From SYFY01 sp031385325 (GTDB lineage Bacteria > Pseudomonadota > Gammaproteobacteria > Pseudomonadales > Azotimanducaceae), in contig JANNBJ010000131.1 of the NCBI GenBank assembly GCA_031385325.1, forward strand, positions 1 through 59,940: a stretch of 59,940 nt of DNA, in the 5' to 3' direction. A model generated the notes under the pieces. That model saw nothing but the letters and a program-made list of their open reading frames with translations. It did not search any database and was not told the DNA's origin. Below are positions 58,314 to 59,940 of the stretch, one piece after another (position 1 is the first letter of the stretch; every line of letters begins with the position of its first letter). A program made the position numbers and the translations under genes.

Positions 58314-58703
58314 TGGTTAGGCAACCGCAAGAATTGGGACCGTTTTCCGCTCAAGTTTCCGCCACCCGGAAAACACACGTCGGCTTGCTGCCTTGGCTAG
58401 AAAAGCTTCACTACAGGCGCTGGAGCTGTCCATCGAATGGACTCGATTGCTGACTGTAGTAACGTGGCTTGTCGAGCATCCGCGTCCTGGCATTTACTTG
58501 AGGCAGGTGGACTTGCCAGGCATACACAGCAAATTCATCGAAACTCTTCGCGGCGTGCTGGCCGAGTTACTCGATTTGACTTTGCCTGTTGATGCTGTAG
58601 ATACCTGCAAAACCGGAATCAGCCAGTTTCCCGGCCTTTCCTTCCGTGCGAAATTCCCTGGTGATTTTTTGGTCCAGGTTACGGCTGGGCTGCACTGGCT
58701 CGC
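58314..58703 (+). pseudogene. Decayed fragment of a Wadjet JetD nuclease gene (DUF3322/DUF2220)
   Basis: Pieces of one JetD-like protein appear in correct order but in different frames. FPLKFPPPGK (58344-58373) is the N-terminal block; LLPWL is at 58385. ARKASLQALELSIEW, then LLTVVTWLVEHPRPG, IYLRQVDLPGIHSKFIE and GVLAELLDLTLP, run from 58396 to about 58620. FPAFPSVRNSLVIF (58628-58669) and FGPGYGWAALA (58668-58700) come from the TOPRIM domain. At least three frameshifts and loss of roughly 100 residues in both the front and middle make it non-functional. JetD is the DNA-cleaving subunit of Wadjet anti-plasmid systems; no jetA, jetB or jetC is in view. Confidence 0.8.
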
Positions 58704-58770
58704 TCATCGCCTTCAGCTCCTTGATGGCGCTACCGCACCCGATTCGGACACCGTGCCATGAGACCATAAA

Positions 58771-58788
58771 AGGACTATATTCAGTCCT
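58771..58788 (+). promoter_or_regulatory. Operator-like palindrome before the toxin-antitoxin pair
   Basis: AGGACT ATATTC AGTCCT is a perfect 6-bp inverted repeat 22 bases before the antitoxin ATG, and it contains TATATT (58776-58781), a plausible -10 element. Such a palindrome over the promoter is typical of autorepressed Phd/YefM modules. Confidence 0.6.
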
Positions 58789-58809
58789 GATTAAGTCTGG
58801 AACACCGCC

Positions 58810-59085
58810 ATGCGCTACTCATCACAAGTCAAGCCGATCAGCTATCTCAAAGCCAACGCTGCCGAGGTTCTGAAGCACCTCGCCGAGCGGCGTGAGCCCA
58901 TCGTCATCACCCAAAACGGGGAGGCCAAGGCGGTCCTGCAGGACGTAGCTTCGTTCGAAGAGACGCAAGAAACTCTGGCCCTGCTGAAAATCCTCGCGCT
59001 AGGTAACCAAGACATGGCAGCTGGGAAGATCAAGCCCGTGGCCGACGTCGTTGCCCGCCTTCGCGCCAAGCGATCCGATGCCTGA
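58810..59085 (+). CDS. Phd/YefM-family antitoxin
   Basis: A 91-aa antitoxin. The N-terminal Phd/YefM DNA-binding fold is clear: PISYLKANAAEVLKHLAE followed by PIVITQNGEAKAVLQDV. The C-terminal part is the toxin-wrapping tail (LALLKILALGNQDMAAGKIK). The stop overlaps the toxin start by one base (TGATG), so the pair is translationally coupled. It probably represses its own promoter through the palindrome just upstream. Confidence 0.9.
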   Translation: MRYSSQVKPISYLKANAAEVLKHLAERREPIVITQNGEAKAVLQDVASFEETQETLALLKILALGNQDMAAGKIKPVADVVARLRAKRSDA

Positions 59086-59426
59086 TGGCCGGGGCGCCTG
59101 CCAAATTCGAGGTCCTGCTCACACAGGGGGCAGAGCAGGACTTGGAAGCCATCCTCGACTACATCGCCGAATTCGACTGTGTGGCCAACGCCAACTATGT
59201 GTTGGATGAGTTAATGGACGTGGTGGAGAGTCTGTCGAAATTCCCGGAACGCGGTAGCTATCCGAAGGAACTGGTCGGCCTCGGGATCAAGGAATATCGC
59301 CAGACCTTCTTCAAGCCGTACCGCGTGATCTACCGTGTCACAGGCAGTCAAGTCATCATCTACCTGATTGCTGATGGGCGCCGCGATATGCAGTCAGTGC
59401 TGGCTCGCCGCCTGCTTGGCGCTTGA
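59085..59426 (+). CDS. RelE/ParE-superfamily toxin
   Basis: A 113-aa partner of the upstream antitoxin. Family features are FEVLLTQGAEQDLEAILDYIAE at the N-terminus (in parts VLLTQGAEQDLEAIL), and FFKPYRVIYRVTGSQVIIYLIADGRRDM near the end (in parts KPYRVIYRV and IADGRRDMQSVL). Such proteins act either as ribosome-dependent mRNA endonucleases (RelE) or gyrase poisons (ParE); which applies cannot be decided from sequence. It is intact, so the module is likely functional. Confidence 0.9.
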   Translation: MAGAPAKFEVLLTQGAEQDLEAILDYIAEFDCVANANYVLDELMDVVESLSKFPERGSYPKELVGLGIKEYRQTFFKPYRVIYRVTGSQVIIYLIADGRRDMQSVLARRLLGA

Positions 59427-59442
59427 TCCGCAACAACCCGCA

Positions 59443-59940
59443 TCACGCTTCTCGGCCCAGGATCTCCCGATTGTGCTCACCTAACCTGGGAGCCCGCCGC
59501 GAGATCCGCCACGGCGCTTTCGGCAGGCTGAAAGGCGCACCGGGATAGGTGACCGTGCGTCCGATGTCTTCATGCAGCACCGGCACCTGCATCCCTCGCG
59601 CCTTGAAGTGGTGGTTCTCAAAGGCTTCTTCGGGACTGTTGATGACACCCACCGCAAGCCCTGCTCGTTGGCAACCTTCGAAAAAATCCTGCGCGCCGAG
59701 GGTCCGCGCGATCAGCTGCAGACCTTCTCGTCCGGCTGTGAAGATGGCGGTGATCGTATCGTCGATGCCGATGCGGGACAGATCGAACGGCCCCTCCCAG
59801 CTCGCACCCATCTCGAGAAAAACCGTTTCGGGGAACCCTTCGTCCAGCTTCAGCGTGCGTAGCCAGTCCAGCAGTTTGGCGAACTCGGCGGGGAATCGTG
59901 GTGGCACACCGGTATTCACCCAGCGGCCGTCGGCGCAGCG
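59443..59940 (-). CDS. CaiB/BaiF family CoA-transferase, C-terminal part
   Basis: A family III CoA-transferase that moves CoA between carboxylic acids, or an alpha-methylacyl-CoA racemase relative. Only about 165 C-terminal residues are in the window; the frame is open to the right edge (reading RCADGRWVNTGVPPRFP), so the gene continues and any start seen inside is false. Typical elements are CADGRWV and the ending YPGAPFSLPKAPWRISRRAP...LGEHNREIL. The substrate is unknown. It converges on the toxin gene. Confidence 0.88.
   Translation of the reverse strand, partial: RCADGRWVNTGVPPRFPAEFAKLLDWLRTLKLDEGFPETVFLEMGASWEGPFDLSRIGIDDTITAIFTAGREGLQLIARTLGAQDFFEGCQRAGLAVGVINSPEEAFENHHFKARGMQVPVLHEDIGRTVTYPGAPFSLPKAPWRISRRAPRLGEHNREILGREA

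Noticed and set aside
58393..58761. A 122-codon frame that could be annotated as an intact hypothetical protein
   Set aside because: Its first two thirds match the middle of JetD, and neighbouring JetD segments continue in other frames, so it is a pseudogene piece rather than a gene.
57990..58810. Duplicated tmRNA 3' end as an attachment site for an integrated element
   Set aside because: No second copy of the ssrA 3' segment and no integrase gene are visible up to the window end.

Overview
The window reads as the chromosome of a free-living gammaproteobacterium. The 16S and 23S genes, tmRNA tag, tRNA set and protein families are all gammaproteobacterial. The gene order follows, almost gene for gene, two blocks known from Pseudomonas and partly from E. 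coli: the stretch beside an rrn operon that carries an M23 peptidase, anmK and erpA, and the long block sfsA-gluQ-cbrB-pcnB-pgi-acs ... pnp-rpsO-truB-rbfA-infB-nusA-rimP-secG-tpiA-glmM-folP-ftsH-rlmE-yhbY-greA-carBA-dapB-dnaJK-grpE-recN-bamE-rnfH-ratA-smpB. The presence of hrcA next to grpE is Xanthomonas-like. I cannot name the genus.

Layout. Bases 1-4917 hold an rrn operon on the minus strand (16S, tRNA-Ile, tRNA-Ala, truncated 23S) with a perfect TATAAT promoter and two boxA sites. About 1 kb without genes follows. Bases 5941-12705 encode cell-wall recycling and cell-shape genes (M23 peptidase, AnmK, bactofilin, a coiled-coil membrane protein), ErpA, and two heme genes (hemJ, hemL) plus a PfkB kinase. 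Bases 12751-23764 are the remodelled sfsA-to-acs block. Here gluQ is a decayed remnant, cbrA is absent, the CbrB-like regulator has lost its key residues, folK and panBCD are absent from their usual place, and dksA sits at the far end with a very long Lys/Ala/Thr-rich N-terminal tail. Bases 23897-46647 are the minus-strand information-processing and metabolism block: pnp to rimP, tRNA-fMet and tRNA-Leu, secG, tpiA, glmM, folP, ftsH, rlmE, greA, carBA, dapB, dnaJ, with yhbY divergent from rlmE. Bases 46768-50520 are the heat-shock operon hrcA-grpE-dnaK with two recognisable sigma-32 promoters. Bases 50608-57535 hold recN, the outer-membrane lipoprotein bamE, rnfH-ratA, a sodium symporter, smpB, an unusual lone ribH with a coupled small gene, and a Sel1-repeat protein.

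After the tmRNA gene (57671-58026), a well-known integration hotspot, the character changes to accessory DNA. It carries a multiply broken fragment of a Wadjet JetD nuclease gene, a Phd/YefM-RelE/ParE toxin-antitoxin pair with its own operator-like palindrome, and the end of a CaiB/BaiF CoA-transferase.

Start codons are notable. Many genes are packed with 4-base stop/start overlaps, and TTG or GTG starts are very common (hemL, SDR, sfsA, pnp, rimP, ftsH, ratA, carA, rbfA, carB, pgi, acs). yhbY appears to lack any ATG/GTG/TTG and probably begins at CTG. I did not find a clearly novel multi-gene system. The strongest leads are the degenerate CbrB-like regulator, the tailed two-cysteine DksA, the U1/U72 initiator tRNA, the lone coupled ribH and the JetD relic beside ssrA.
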